Source of the DNA: Ochotona curzoniae
Taxonomy: Eukaryota; Chordata; Mammalia; Lagomorpha; Ochotonidae
NCBI RefSeq assembly: GCF_017591425.1
Contig: NW_024467083.1
Location: 15,615,001 to 15,679,000, forward strand
Length of the DNA stretch: 64,000 nt
Reading direction: 5' to 3'
The notes under the pieces: model-generated
Seen by the model: only the letters and a program-made list of their open reading frames with translations
The model's database searches: none
What the model was told of the DNA's origin: nothing
Part shown: one piece after another, positions 32,826 through 46,859 of the stretch
How positions within the stretch are numbered: the stretch's first letter is position 1
How the letters are laid out: each line of letters starts with the position of its first letter
Translations under genes and position numbers: made by a program

Positions 32826-33211
32826 GAACTAGACATTAACATATGTGTATGAGAGGGGCCAGAGAGCAAAAATGAGATTTTTGTGTAACTGGATAAGGCA
32901 AAAAGTACAGAGAAGGCAGCTTTGAAAGCAGACCAGAATTTTCACAGCAAGTTTTGGCCACGTTTGAGATCCTTCTGAGTTGATTCTCAGACCTCTCTCA
33001 GTGGCAGCTTGGTGAACTCTTCTTTGCTGAGCTTAAAGAAAGATCTATTAAGTTGAATAACACTGTGTTTAAAGTCCTGGGAAAAATTTCACAAGTTTCA
33101 AGCCCATAAAACTCTCCACTTGCCAATATCCCTGAAGAAGAAAGGAGAAAAAAATCTATAATTTATGAAAACTCCAGTCTGAATGCAGACTAAGCACTCA
33201 GTTATTAAATA
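32826..33211. other. Intergenic stretch, unassigned
   Basis: This is mixed-composition sequence without a recognisable gene, RNA gene or repeat end. Confidence 0.45.
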
Positions 33212-33505
33212 CTAAAATATTTATTTTATTTATTTGAAATTTAGAGTGACACAGAGAGGGAGAGATAGAAACAGATCTTCTGTCCACTTGGAATGCTGGT
33301 GACAGTTAAGGTTGTGCCAGGCTGAAACCAGGAGCCAGAAACTCACCCCAGGTCTTCCACACAGTGTGCAGGGATCCAAGGATTGGCCATGATCTACTGT
33401 CTTCCCAGGCACACCGGCAGGGAGATGGAGCTGCCACAACTTAAACCAGTGCCCACATGTAGCCTAAAGGAACCAGCAGCCTCATCCACTATACCAGGCC
33501 AAGGC
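33212..33505 (-). mobile_element. CSINE copy, diverged
   Basis: Reverse phrases: ttttatttatttgaaattta, gacacagagagggagagata, tgaaaccaggagccagaaac, gtcttcccaggcacaccggc and ctcatccactataccaggcc. Confidence 0.8.
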
Positions 33506-33962
33506 TCTTGGTTCTTTACAGAGATGCCACCTGGTGTGTCAGTTGTATTTTTTAAATTATTATTATTAACCTTGGTTAGCATGATTACCACTAGTCTATG
33601 TTATGCCACACAGTCTTTTCTTGTGCCAAGATCCCTGATCCAGTCATCTCTGGCACTTGGCATGTATTGAGACACCCAATGAGAGGGCCACACAGCAACA
33701 ACTGTCAGCAAGCACCGGGAACAGAAAATAACTGCCATCTGAAACTGAGCAAGGAAAAGCCCCCTCGGTCCTACAGCTCTAAGGAACTGAATTCTGCGAA
33801 CACTCAGATGGAGTTGGAAAGAACCCCAACCTCCAGAAAAGGAGGCTTCCAGTCCAGTCTTGCAGGGTACACGCTTAAGCCTTCTTGGAGTCCTGACCCA
33901 CGACATGGGTATATCAAAAATTAAAGCACATTACTATAACCTGATAAATTTGAAGTATTTTT

Positions 33963-34292
33963 TTAGAAGATTTATTTATTTTTATTGGAAAGGCAGATAT
34001 ACAGAGAGGAGAAGAGACAGAGAGGAAAATCTTCCATTTGATGGTTCACTCCCTAAATGGTGGCAACGGCTGTCTGGAGCTGAGCCAATCTGAAGTCAGG
34101 AGCCCAGAGCTTCTTCCAGGTCTCCCGCATGGGTGCAGGGTCTCAAGGCTTTGGGCCATCCTCAACTGTTTCCCAGGCATAGCAGGAAGCTGTATGGAAA
34201 GCGAGACTGCCAGGATTAGAATCAGTGCCCATATGTGGTCCCAGTGGTTCAAGGTGAAGACTTTAGCCATCAGGCCATTGTGCTGGGCCCAA
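33963..34292 (-). mobile_element. CSINE copy
   Basis: A full reverse copy from agaagatttatttattttta to the head complement ccattgtgctgggccc, with ccaggattagaatcagtgcc marking the B-box side. Confidence 0.92.
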
Positions 34293-34399
34293 ATTTGAAG
34301 TAAATTTGTTAACACATCAGCAGAGTCACCCAAAAGGCCTGGAAAAATGAAGACTGCAGATGTCTAAGGTATCTCAGAGACAAGAAACCATTAGATCCA

Positions 34400-34490
34400 A
34401 GGTGGCGTATAAAATTCTGTAATCCTAATAATCTCCCAGGTAGTGCTGATGTGATTATCTGGAGGCCAATACTGTGAGGAAGAATAGACC
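34400..34490 (+). mobile_element. MER5-like hAT DNA transposon fragment
   Basis: The phrases ctgtaatcctaataatctcc, caggtagtgctgatgtgatt and ggaggccaatactgtgag match the right half of the mammalian MER5 element (recalled as noncoding hAT-Charlie). Only part of the element is present. Confidence 0.6.
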
Positions 34491-34574
34491 CGCATTACTG
34501 TGTTACTTCTATGTACTTTAAAATATTTAAGCGACAAACTACAGTGAGGACACACGTGTCTGATTGAAATAAAT

Positions 34575-34890
34575 GGCTGTTGTCAAGTTGGCTCAACTGG
34601 TTAATTCTTCACCTCCAGGCACCAGCATCCCATATGGGTGCTGGTTCCTGTCTCAGCTGCTCTACTTCCTGTCCAGCTTCCTGGTCATGACCTAAGAAGG
34701 CAACAGTGGATGGCCCAACGCCTTGGGACCCTGCACCTGAGGGCTAAACCTGAAAGAAGCTCCTGGCTCCTGGCTTCAGATTGGCTCAGCGCCAGGACTT
34801 GTGGTGATTTGGGGAGTAATAGAAGATCTTTGTCTCTCTTTCCAACTGTAAATCCACCTTTCCAATAAAAACAAATACTTTTTCAATTTA
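34575..34890 (+). mobile_element. CSINE copy
   Basis: Sense phrases: gtcaagttggctcaactggt, cccatatgggtgctggttcc, gtccagcttcctggtcatga, gaagctcctggctcctggct and cacctttccaataaaaacaa. Confidence 0.88.
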
Positions 34891-35479
34891 AAAAATTAAT
34901 TGGTAGATTTCTTTAATATTTTAGGCTTTAAAATAAAAACAGAGAGAGACATGACAATCTGATTACTAATCAGTAGGCCTAATACTTGGTTTTCCCTAAG
35001 CAACCTCATTCTCACACCTAGGGAAAATGAAAAGTGCTTATTTCCACAGATGCATTGATAATATATTAATTTTCCCATATTATGCTTTACATTCCTGTTT
35101 TTCTACACTGTTTTCATAAGGGTGGCTTGCTTTGTACCAGAACCTGCCAAAAACAAAGTCACGTTATAAACTATAAGAGTTCAGTAAATATATACTGGAT
35201 TGATAAGTGTGGATTGAGTTACCAATATCCTTATTGTCACTACCTAAGCAATTCCATATAAATACTTTTTTAATGGATTATATTTCCTCCTAATAACATC
35301 ATCAGGAGCTATGAATTCATCAGTCATTTGCTTCCACATTGGATTTAATAGCTGGGCCAATACAGCATAGAACCAAAAGATACTAAACACATCAAGAGAA
35401 AAACATTTACCTAGGCTTTTTATTTTTGACCTAGTTCCTTCAGCCACAAAATTCACCACTTTATTTTTCACAGAGGAAT
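34891..35479. other. Intergenic stretch, unassigned
   Basis: No gene or named repeat was recognised. It is AT-rich with frequent stops on both strands. Confidence 0.45.
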
Positions 35480-35828
35480 TTTTTTAAAGAATTATCTACT
35501 TTTATTGCAAAAGGAAGATCAGATTTACAGAGAGAAGGAGAAACAGAGAGAAGGAGAAAAAAAGAGAAGGATTTTTCATCAGTTGGTTCACTTCACAAAT
35601 GATGTCAATGACTTGAACTGAGCCATCTGAAGTCAGGAACCAGGAGCTTCTTTTGGGTCTGCCAAGTGGGTACAGGGTCCTAAGGCACTTGGCCACCCTC
35701 CACTGCTTTCTCAGGCCACAAGCAGGGTGCTGGTATTGAATTGCAGCAGCAAGGCCGTAATTTGGCACCCATATGGCATGCCAGCACTTACAGGTGAATT
35801 TGCCACTTGAGCCATTGCACTGGCCCCT
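35480..35828 (-). mobile_element. CSINE copy
   Basis: A full reverse copy: ttttttaaagaattatctac, gagagaaggagaaacagaga (duplicated purine block), ccactgctttctcaggccac, gcacccatatggcatgccag and the head complement ccattgcactggcccc. Confidence 0.88.
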
Positions 35829-35951
35829 AAACACACTTTTAAACAAAAGATTTAAATTAAGGAAAAGAAATTTAAAACGCATGATATAATAACTCAGTAA
35901 AGAAAACTATGATTCAAAGATGATCATTTGTTAGTAAGAAAGCAAGAATAT

Positions 35952-36340
35952 CAGGTGAGCATCAGGTGCAATGATTAAGACATTGAATGAGACTGTCATG
36001 TCCCCTATCAACACTCCCCTGGCTGTTAGTTCTGGCCCTGTCTCTGACTGAGGGTTCCTGCTGGTGTTTATCCTGGGAGGCAGAGATAACACCTCTCGTG
36101 GTTGAGTCCCCACCACTCACAAGGGAGAATCACAATTCCTTGCTACTGGCTTCGGCTAGGATCCGACTCAGCTATTGCAGGTCTTGCAGGAGTGAACTAC
36201 CAGATGGGAGGTCAGTTTGTCTGTGTCTCTGTCCTTCCCTCTCCCTCCCTCCCTCCTTCTATCTCTCCCTCTTTCCATCTCTCTCCTTGTCTCTACCCTT
36301 TCCTACTTTTCCAATATATTTCTTGTCTAAAGAAAGCCAA
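35952..36340 (+). mobile_element. Old CSINE2-like copy with CCCT run
   Basis: The diverged sense head (gagcatcaggtgcaatgatt), a long middle including ggtttatcctgggaggcaga, tcagctattgcaggtcttgc, and a pyrimidine-rich end (36235-36260, ccctccctccct) followed by ttttccaatatatt. Confidence 0.65.
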
Positions 36341-36429
36341 AAAATAAGAGATAACATAATGTTAACACAAAAAAGTAAACTGTTCCAAGGTAAGAACTTT
36401 AGTATTTTTACTTAAAAATATGTTCACCA

Positions 36430-36745
36430 CTGGGGCTGGCACGGTGACATAACATGCTAACCCTCCACCTTGTAGTGCCAGCGCCCTATAAGGGCACCGG
36501 TTCATGTCCTGGTAGCTCCATTTCAATCGAGCTCTCTCTTTATGGCCTGGAGAAGAGGTTGGCCAAAGTCATTCAGTCCCTGATCCCATGTGGGAGACCA
36601 GAAGCTCCTGGCTCCTGGCTTCAGATTGGCTTAGCTCCAGCCTTTGGGATCAGTAGATGGAAGACCGCTCTCTGTCCCACTCTCTGCTTCTCTCTGTGAA
36701 ATTGGCATTTCAAATAAAAATAAATAAAAATCTTTAAACATACAT
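36430..36745 (+). mobile_element. CSINE copy
   Basis: It opens ggggctggcacggtgacata and has ggttcatgtcctggtagctc, gctcctggctcctggcttca and ggcatttcaaataaaaataa. Confidence 0.9.
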
Positions 36746-37699
36746 GAACTGTTTCTAGATTAACATATAGTGCCAATGGAGTGTTCAATGAATAAATGAA
36801 TTGACTGAATGAATGAATGTGTATAATGCAGATCGATCATGATTCTTTAAGTCACACAAAACATGTCATGAACCTCAACAGACTCAGAAATAGCAATCTA
36901 AGTTTTGGAAATAGTAAAAATTTTAACAAACTGCACTGGTTCTCAATATAAATGTGACAAATATAAAATCTCGATGTTCAAATGTCCACAGCCTGGCCTG
37001 AGAAACCTAAATCTATAAATAACTCTGATACAATGGGCTAAGTGAAGAAAGAGATTCATGTGAGTATTGAAAAGGCTACACAAAAGTTGAGAAAGTTACA
37101 AATAGATAAAATTTAAACAGTAACTAAAGAGAAGAGGGGGACAAAAGAGTAGGGTCATAAAGCTGAGCCACAGAAATATCAAAGCTCACCATGCTTGGGG
37201 ATAACAATAAGCTGTGGATTTCTAACTATTTACCTGTAACATGCGGCAACAGTTACATATATAGAATATCTAACTGAAACAGTTTTATCAGACAATACCT
37301 TTACTCAGTATATCTGACATTTTCTAATCTATTTCATCCTTTTAAATGCTGACCAAGATGTACTATATCAACCCAAGATCCATTTGTTTGAAATATGCTG
37401 GAGTTGAGCATTAGAATGATGTCATAAGTAAACTGCTGAATTAATAACAAAGAATTCTCCACCAGTGTAGTTCCACCTTTTCTTCCATCTGTGTGGTTTG
37501 CTTCTGAGCTGCAATGTTTAGAGAAAAAACTAAAATCTACTTAAAATCATTCAGTGGTTCTCAGTAGAAAACTCTCTTTAGATTAAACTATATACATATT
37601 TCTAAAGCTATCTTAAACCAGTTTTATACAGATGCACCCCAAAGGTGACCTGAGACAAACTGTCACCATTGAACAAGTACCGCAGATAAACAATCACAA
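36746..37699. other. Intergenic stretch with a short L2-like end
   Basis: Near 36785-36825 the phrase atgaataaatgaattgactg followed by aatgaatgaatg resembles the terminal gaatga repeats of L2. The rest is AT-rich and unassigned. Confidence 0.4.
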
Positions 37700-38185
37700 A
37701 GTTGTTGCAGACTACTTACAGAGCACTTTGCATGTAGCAGGTCCTGTTCCAGTGCTCCAGACTACATGGTGGTGAAACAGAAGCCCAAGTTTATACTGTT
37801 TAAAGAAGAGAAAAAGTCAATGCATACACACAGTAATAAAAGCTATAAATGAAGTGATATTTAGGTTTAGAAAGTGTTAAAGTAGCCAGGTAAGTCCTCT
37901 CTCATACTGCAAAATTTGAGAATTAGGAAATGAGAAAATGCTGTCGCAGGGAAATGCCAAGGTACTGGAAGAGCAAAAATGCAGATCTGACTACGAAACA
38001 TGTGGGTTATGAGAGGAGCAGTGTATCTGAAGCCCGAGAGGTGTTCACAGGAAGTTACTGAAGTTACTGGACTGTTATCTGATATGGAAGGTTACCCAGA
38101 GAATGGCATGTTCTAATTTGGATTTTCAAAAACTCATTCTTGCAGCTACTGGAGAAGAGATTAGATGGGGTATGATTAAAAGCGG
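37700..38185 (+). mobile_element. Ancient mammal-wide repeat, family uncertain
   Basis: Phrases occur in a known order for an old mammalian dispersed repeat: agcactttgcatgtagcagg, tgttccagtgctccagacta, ggtactggaagagcaaaaat, gtgggttatgagaggagcag and cagagaatggcatgttctaa. I recall this order but not the library name with certainty; an L2-related element is plausible. A reverse-oriented relative is at 54440-54880. Confidence 0.45.
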
Positions 38186-38451
38186 GGTGATTCCCCAGGG
38201 TATTCGTTTATAGTGAAGCAAAGATGAAGAACTAGACTAGCATGTTGACAGTGAAAATAGATAGAAGCAGATGGATCCAATATATATTTTGGAGTTAGAA
38301 CCAACAAAACTTATATTTAGAATTTTCTTAAAAGAGGCCACAAGGAAGTGAATTGAAAATGAGGTGGAGGAGTGAACACATTTAAAAGGAGAAACTGACA
38401 TTTTGGGAAAAGGAGAAATATAAACTAAACAACAGCCTATAAATAATATAT

Positions 38452-38765
38452 TGGATCAGCGCCTTGGCATATAGCAGGCTAAGCCTCTTCCTGTGATGTC
38501 AGCATCCCACATGGGCGCCAGTTTGAGCCCCGGCTGCTCCCCTTCCAATCCAGCTCCCTGTTTCTAGGCCAGAGGAAGCAACAGAGGATGACCCAAGTGC
38601 TTGGGCCCTGTACCCACATGGGATAACCGAAGAAACTCCTGGCTCCTGGTTTAGTATCCACTCAGTTCTGCTGTTTGAAGCTCTCTCTCACACTACGTCT
38701 CTGTGTCTCTCCTTCACTCTATGTAATCCTTTCAAATAAATAATGGATTTTTTAAAAAAGCAGTG
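38452..38765 (+). mobile_element. CSINE copy
   Basis: Sense phrases: ggatcagcgccttggcatat, cagtttgagccccggctgct, ccaatccagctccctgtttc, gaaactcctggctcctggtt and atcctttcaaataaataatg. Confidence 0.9.
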
Positions 38766-38954
38766 CAAATGTAAAGTGGTCATATTTACAACTTTAATTC
38801 CAGATACCATAATCAGTTCCAATTTTCTGAAAATAAGCTTACTATTCTATGCAAAAAGAGGGAAAAAAATTAGCTTTAAGTGATTGAGCCTAAGCTACTG
38901 AAAAAAAAAATATCGAATGCAAGTAAATAACCAAAACTCAGACCATTTTAGACA

Positions 38955-39135
38955 AAAGCAGTGATTCTCACCCTGGTTGCACATTTTTTTCCTTGGGGAG
39001 CTTTTAAAAATTAGATGCCAGGATTCTACTGAGTAATTCTAATTTAATTGGCCTGAGCTGGACCCTGGCATAGGTACATTTTAAGAACTCTTTGGAGAAT
39101 TCTAATAAGCATCCATAATCGACTCTTGAGTTAGA
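38955..39135 (+). mobile_element. MER5A-like hAT DNA transposon relic
   Basis: The left end cagtgattctcaccctggtt, the centre agatgccaggattctactga and taggtacattttaagaactc follow the MER5A consensus order as I recall it. The element is noncoding and about 180 bp, close to full length. Confidence 0.8.
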
Positions 39136-41447
<2,312 letters not shown>

Positions 41448-41978
41448 GCACCAGCATCTTCTCCCAGCTACCTCCAGGGCCGCCTGACTTGAGTGGGAGA
41501 GGTCTGGGGGGTTGGAGGAAAGGGTGTTTCCGAAATGCACAGTAGGGGGGCAGTGTCTCTGTCTTCCTTTTCCTTCAGGGCTCCTGGGAAGGGAGCAGGA
41601 CTCCTGTCTCCGTTTGAGGAGATGTGCTTCTAGTGGTGTTTATTTAAAAAGTGACTTTGCAACAACCAGTACTTTGTGCTTGTTAAAGGGCGTTTAAGCC
41701 TCAGAAACGTGGTACCAAGCACTTGGTGTTTCCTTTCGTTTTGTTTCTGGGGGGTGGGACACGAATGGAAATGTCAGTTGTATGAAGGGTCCATGCACAA
41801 AGCTGCCACCTGACGCATTGTCCAAGTCAGAAGCTCCTCTGCAGAAAGGCGAAAAGGTTCCGTTCAACTTGAGAAACTTGAATTACGGCTTTAACCTCCT
41901 TCCAGATCCCTGTTTCCTCCTGAATTCCTTCTGTTGCTAGGTGGCTTTAGGCTGTCACCCTTGTTCCTCATTTTTTTA

Positions 41979-41984
41979 AATAAA
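41979..41984 (+). terminator. Proximal polyadenylation signal AATAAA
   Basis: A canonical hexamer (aataaagttaac), about 530 bp after the stop codon. Use would give a short 3' UTR. Confidence 0.55.
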
Positions 41985-42558
41985 GTTAACTACTCGTGAA
42001 AAAGAAAAGCAGACGAAGAAGGTGCTTAAATAGCCCTAACCTTAAAACTTGCATGAAGTGCTAAAGTTGGTGAACGTGTTAGTCCATTAAGTAAAATGGA
42101 CTTTGTAATTTTATATCAGGTGTAAGACACTGAGAAGGTACATGGATTAAAAAAAAATCTGAAAAACAAGCAGTATTGATTTAAAAGTTTGTCTTCAGCG
42201 TTAAGGCAAAAATGTTTTATGTGTGCTGCATAATACTTTGTAATTCCTATGAAACAGACTGATAGAAGAGGCCTCTGAATGCAGTCCAGGACTTATTACC
42301 ATATAGTAAGTTGTTGAAGCTCACTAAAGTAAGGAAAATATTTTCCATGTAGAAAAGTGCACTCATTTAAACTCTCATTTAGATGGATCCTGTGATTTGG
42401 CCTACTTTCATCGTGTGAAATTTCCTTTTTTTAGTGTTTTTTTTTTCTTTGTAATTCAACCAAATGTGAAAGCTGTGAATTTGGGAAAATCACTTGTAAT
42501 GAAGTGTGAGTCATGCTATCAGATTTATTTCACTGTTTCTCTCCTTACCCCTGTGGCA

Positions 42559-42564
42559 AATAAA
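42559..42564 (+). terminator. Middle polyadenylation signal AATAAA
   Basis: A canonical hexamer in ggcaaataaaacattgac. Flanking T-rich sequence is present. Use is not established. Confidence 0.4.
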
Positions 42565-42793
42565 ACATTGACATTCTTACTATTTTTATAAATGAAGTAA
42601 GTTTTCTATACTGAGTTATGCTTTTGCCTTATTCGTGCTGCCAATTCTTAAGAAAAGTATTACACTCTCGTCAGCATACAACTTCAGGGCAATTCAGACT
42701 ATGCTTGATGTGTGAGCTAAGTGTGGAAAAAGGTGATCTTCAGCACTCTAACATGGTTTTCATTGTAACTTTCTGCTCTTCTGTTCATTGCAT

Positions 42794-42799
42794 AATAAA
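42794..42799 (+). terminator. Distal polyadenylation signal AATAAA
   Basis: A canonical hexamer in gcataataaagtatttaatg, followed by a T-rich region. It best fits the expected full-length PRMT6 mRNA. Confidence 0.6.
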
Positions 42800-43021
42800 G
42801 TATTTAATGTAATTGATTTGCTAACTTTATATAATAATATTTTGCTATAAGGAAAAATAAATAGAAAAATCATTAGTTTTCATAGTAGCAAGCAGCATAG
42901 TTATAATTGTCAACCATTTTGATGACTGAATAGTTACCATCTTGTATAAATACTAGTTATTAGAAAAGAGTCTTGGTTTAAACTTGAGCTAACAATATTT
43001 CCTGTTTTAGGGTTGTTAGTA

Positions 43022-43350
43022 TTTTTTTATTATTGTTTTTCTTATTGGAAAGTCAGATTTGCAGAGAGAAAGAGAGACAGAGAGAAAGATCTTGGATCTA
43101 CTGGTTCACTCTCCAAGTGGCTGCAACAGCCAGAGCTGAGCTGATCTGAAGCCAGGAGCCAGGAGCTTCTTCTAGACCTCCCACATGGATGCAGGGTCCC
43201 CAGGCTTTGGGGACATTGCTTTCCCCAGGCCGCAAGCAGGGAGCTGGATGAGAAGTGGAGCATGCAGGACGAACCAGCGCCCACACAGGATTCTGGTACA
43301 TGCAAGGCAAGGACTTTAGCTACTAGGCTACTGTGCCTGGTTCCCAGGTC
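43022..43350 (-). mobile_element. CSINE copy
   Basis: A full reverse copy just beyond the PRMT6 3' UTR: ttgtttttcttattggaaag, gaaagatcttggatctactg, aagccaggagccaggagctt and a head complement near 43345. Confidence 0.92.
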
Positions 43351-43684
43351 ATTAGTATTTTAAATGAAATGTCTGGTTTTTAGTACATAATTTTAACAGC
43401 ATTTTCGGTGGATTTGCTTTTTAAAATGGGATTAAATATAATCCCATTATATGGGCAAGTAACAACTTTGTTCCAAATTCTGTATATTTCATAAATGGGA
43501 ATAGTATAGAATTTTCTTTACCAGAATTTTCATTTTAACCCAGTTAAAGTTTTGGCAGCTGTTGAGGTATGAAATAGATAATCCATGATTAAGCTGAATC
43601 AGCTTTGGAATTCTTGTTTTTCTTTCCCAAAAGAAAAAGACATTAGCATAAAAAATAGTGACTGAAGCAATTGATCAAGAGTGA
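43351..43684. other. AT-rich intergenic stretch
   Basis: Nothing recognisable apart from a short inverted phrase, gggattaaatataatccc (43429-43446), which is a perfect palindrome. Confidence 0.5.
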
Positions 43685-43910
43685 ACTTAGCATAGTGGTC
43701 AGGAGTTGGGAGAACTAGGCTTGCATGTAGGCACTACCCCTCTTAACTGTGACTGGACAAAATCTGGGTTCCCCGCACACACAACTTGAAATGCATGCAA
43801 AATGAGAATTACAGTAATATCCACAGCACAGAAGTGTCCGAAAAAAAACGAATGCATGTGATCACATAATCTTGGTACATGGTCAGAGCTCAGTAGTTCA
43901 ATGCTGTACT
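43685..43910 (+). mobile_element. MIR relic
   Basis: The MIR order is recognisable: gtggtcaggagttgggagaa, taggcttgcatgtaggcact, cttaactgtgactggac, tgcatgcaaaatgagaatta and cagtaatatccacagcac. Confidence 0.7.
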
Positions 43911-45034
43911 TACAGGAAAGTGACACAAACCAGAAGCAGGTGAATACATACAAAATGCGCTTCAGTGAAAATACTCAGCAATTTGGTTTGGTTGGTTGGT
44001 GGGTTTTGTTTTTACATGTGTTTGGCAGTAACTGTATGGCAACATAAGCATAGCAATGTATAACAGTGAATACCTGATAATCCAAAGGAAACCCAAGCCT
44101 TTTGGAGTTAGGGCACTTCTAGAAGATTGAAAGAATGTATCCAGTCTGTCTCTAAGGACTGGCATTGATTACTTGGAGCCATTAGAGCTTCAGGTAAGAA
44201 CTGCCAGGCCCAAAAGAGAGATTAGGGTTCCACCTGCTTCCCCAAACAGCTTCCATTTGCTTAGCACTTTGCATTTTCTGAATATTTTCATTAACAAATT
44301 ACAGAGATAGAAATTTTATTGGGTACACATGTAATAGTCATTGTGATAAATATTTAGGAATACAAACCAATAAAATGCAGTTTCAACCTTCAAGTAAGTG
44401 TGTATGTTAAGATAAAGTAGTGATTAAAATAAGATGATGGACTAATAACTGATGGTCTTGATTAGAAAGTTACAGGTAATTATCTTCACTTTACATGCTA
44501 GCAAAAGAGGGTTATGCAGATATTGAAGTGTCTGCCTAGGGACACATGAGTGGGTCTTAGCAATTAATCTTTAAGTAAGTCGGCCTTCCTAACCTCGATC
44601 TAAATTTCACATTTCATCAAAGTAATCCTACATGCTTTAAATAAACACAGAAAAGCCAAGGCTTCATGAATGAGTGACTGTTTTTATCATTTGATGAATG
44701 AACAAATGAGAAAAGTCCTTAAACTGAGGAAGTCTGATTGGAAATCTATCTGATGATGCTCAAAGCACCAACCTCAGTATCGAAGATCTCAAGGTACAGA
44801 AACACTGTATTACCAATTTCCTAACAGTGCATATCAAATGTTTATTCAATCTATTTACATAAGTTGAAGGTTTTTACAATCATACATAATCAAATTACCG
44901 CAAAAAATGTTTTTTAAAAGTTGGGAAATTTCCTTCCATCTCACTTTTTTTGTTCTCATGGGGCTCATTCTGAAAAGCAAAGGATTACTTTTCTTCCTCT
45001 TCTATTGCTTAAGTATTTAAAGCTAGTCCATAGG
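43911..45034. other. Intergenic stretch with a second MIR-like fragment
   Basis: Near 44470-44570 the phrase attatcttcactttacatgc followed by tagggacacatgagtggg resembles the 3' part of MIR (attttacagatgaggaaac-type). The rest is AT-rich and unassigned, with no gene seen. Confidence 0.45.
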
Positions 45035-45372
45035 GCCCTATGTGATAGTCCAGTGGCTAAATCCTTGTCATCCATGTGCTGGGATCACATATGGGTGCTG
45101 GTTAATGGCCTGGCTGCTCCACTTCCCATCCAGCTCCCTGCTTGTGGCCTGGGAAAGCAATGGAGGATGGTCTAAGGACTTGAGACTTTGCTCGCATGTG
45201 GGAGGCCTGGAAGAGGCTCCGAGCTCCTGGCTTAGGATCGGCTAAGCTTCAGCTATTTAGCCACTTGGAGAGTGAGCCAGCAGATAAAGATCTTTCTCTC
45301 TGTATCTCCTTCTGAGTCTATCTACCTTCCCCGCCCCTGCGCCCAAAAAAATCAATAAATCTTACAAAAAAA
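45035..45372 (+). mobile_element. CSINE copy
   Basis: Sense phrases: gggccctatgtgatagtcca, gggtgctggttaatggcctg, ccctgcttgtggcctgggaa, gaggctccgagctcctggct and an atcaataaatc tail. Confidence 0.88.
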
Positions 45373-45689
45373 AGCTAGCCAATCACCTGTAATCTTTACC
45401 AGTGCTTTTATAGTCATTATTACCAGTAAAAATGTATTCTATTACCAAAATTCCAAAGGTATATGATTCAAGTGTCACTTGTCATAGCTGTTATCAAAAT
45501 TATTCTAACATTTAAGAGGCTTTGTTTCTAATGTCTTTTCCTTACAAACATGTGTGATATTTTGAGATGTAGTCTAATTATAATGTCTGTGCCATCATTT
45601 TAAGTTATTTTGACACATTTTTCATTTATATATTCATCCAACTCAGATTTATTTACCTGGGATTTTCATAAATCAAAAAAGGTACTTTT

Positions 45690-46350
45690 TTTGTTAAACT
45701 TTATATTATTTTAGGCAGAGAGACAAGGGCAGAAAGACAGACCAATATCTCCCATCCACTGGGTTATTCATTGATTGCATACATCAAATGTCAGAGCCAG
45801 AGCAAATACAGGAGCTAGGGACCTGGTACGATGGCTCAAGTGGCTAATCCTCCACCTCCAAGTGCCAAAATCTCATATGACCTCTGATTTGTGTCCCGGC
45901 TGTTCCACTTCCCACCCAGTTACCTGCTTATGCTTGAGAAAGCAGCAGAGAATGGCTCAGCACCTTGGGATCCTGCACTTCCTGCACCCATGTGGGAGAC
46001 ATGGAAGTAGGTCTTGGTTCCTGACTTGAGATTGGCTCAGCTTTGGCCATTGTGACCATTTAGGGAGTGAACTAGAGGATGGAAGATCTTCTCTTTCTCT
46101 CCTTCTCCTAATAAATCTGTATTTAAGTACAAATAATTTTAAAAAAAAGTTATCAATGACAGGAGCTAGGAATTTGATTTAGGTTTCCCATGTCTGGTAC
46201 AGGACCCAAGTAGTGGAGCCATCACCTGCTGCCTTTCAGGGCACTCATTAGCAGGAAGCCATGACTGGGTGTAGAGGCAGGACATGAACCCAGACACTAC
46301 AATATGAGATATGAGCATCTAAGATGGTGTCTTAACCACCAAGGCAAGCC
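45690..46350 (-). mobile_element. Old CSINE2-like copy split by a younger SINE
   Basis: The left piece (45690-45822) has aggcagagagacaagggcag; the right piece (46150-46350) has acccaagtagtggagccatc and the head complement gtgtcttaaccaccaaggca. Together they form one reverse SINE interrupted at caggagctagg. Confidence 0.8.
45823..46148 (+). mobile_element. CSINE nested in an older reverse SINE
   Basis: Sense phrases: gacctggtacgatggctcaa, cttcccacccagttacctgc, ttgagattggctcagctttg. The 11-bp target acaggagctagg-like sequence (caggagctagg) is present on both sides (about 45810-45820 and 46160-46170). Confidence 0.88.
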
Positions 46351-46567
46351 TGCCCAGGATAGTTAATATATGTGTCTTAACTTGAGAGAAACAATTTTCA
46401 GAGTAACTTGAACCTATTTATGTATTCGTAAAAAATGCATAAATATTTGTACATAAATCCATGTAACAGAAAGATACACTGAACTATGAACATGCAGAAT
46501 TATTAACTTTTTCCTCCTGATTTTTCGATTCATCTGTACTTTATTAATGCAGCTTTTCAAAGTTTAA

Positions 46568-46840
46568 TGAGGGACTGGCACGATGGCACAATTGGCTAAT
46601 CTTCTAGCTGCAATCACAAGATTTCCCAGTGAGCGCAGGTTAATGTCCTGGCTGTTCAGCATCACATCCAGCATCCTGCTTATGGCCTAGGAAAGAGTGG
46701 ATGATGATGGTCCAATGCCCTGGAACCCTGCACTCACGTGGGATGCTCCAAAGGGTCCTGCTCTTGCCTCCTGCCTTTCGATCAATTAACTCTAGCCATT
46801 GTGTCCATTTAGGGAGTGAACCAGATCAAGCAGCCGACTG
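46568..46840 (+). mobile_element. CSINE, 3' truncated
   Basis: It opens gactggcacgatggcacaat and has ggttaatgtcctggctgttc and ccatttagggagtgaaccag. The CT-rich and A-tail parts are missing; the sequence passes into retroviral-type DNA. Confidence 0.8.
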
Positions 46841-46859
46841 AGTCCTGATACTCTCTCTC

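Larger units (their letters stand above)
41448..42815 (+). other. PRMT6: PRMT6 3' untranslated region
   Basis: The sequence after the stop contains no SINE insertion for nearly 1.4 kb, unlike the surrounding DNA. It extends past two candidate polyadenylation signals to a third at 42794. A transcript ending near 42815 would be about 2.7 kb, in line with the size I recall for the human mRNA. The end is inferred. Confidence 0.65.

Noticed and set aside
33383..33924. Overlapping ORFs of 95-108 codons on both strands
   Set aside because: Part is SINE sequence and the rest has no motif. Mutual overlap on both strands suggests chance.
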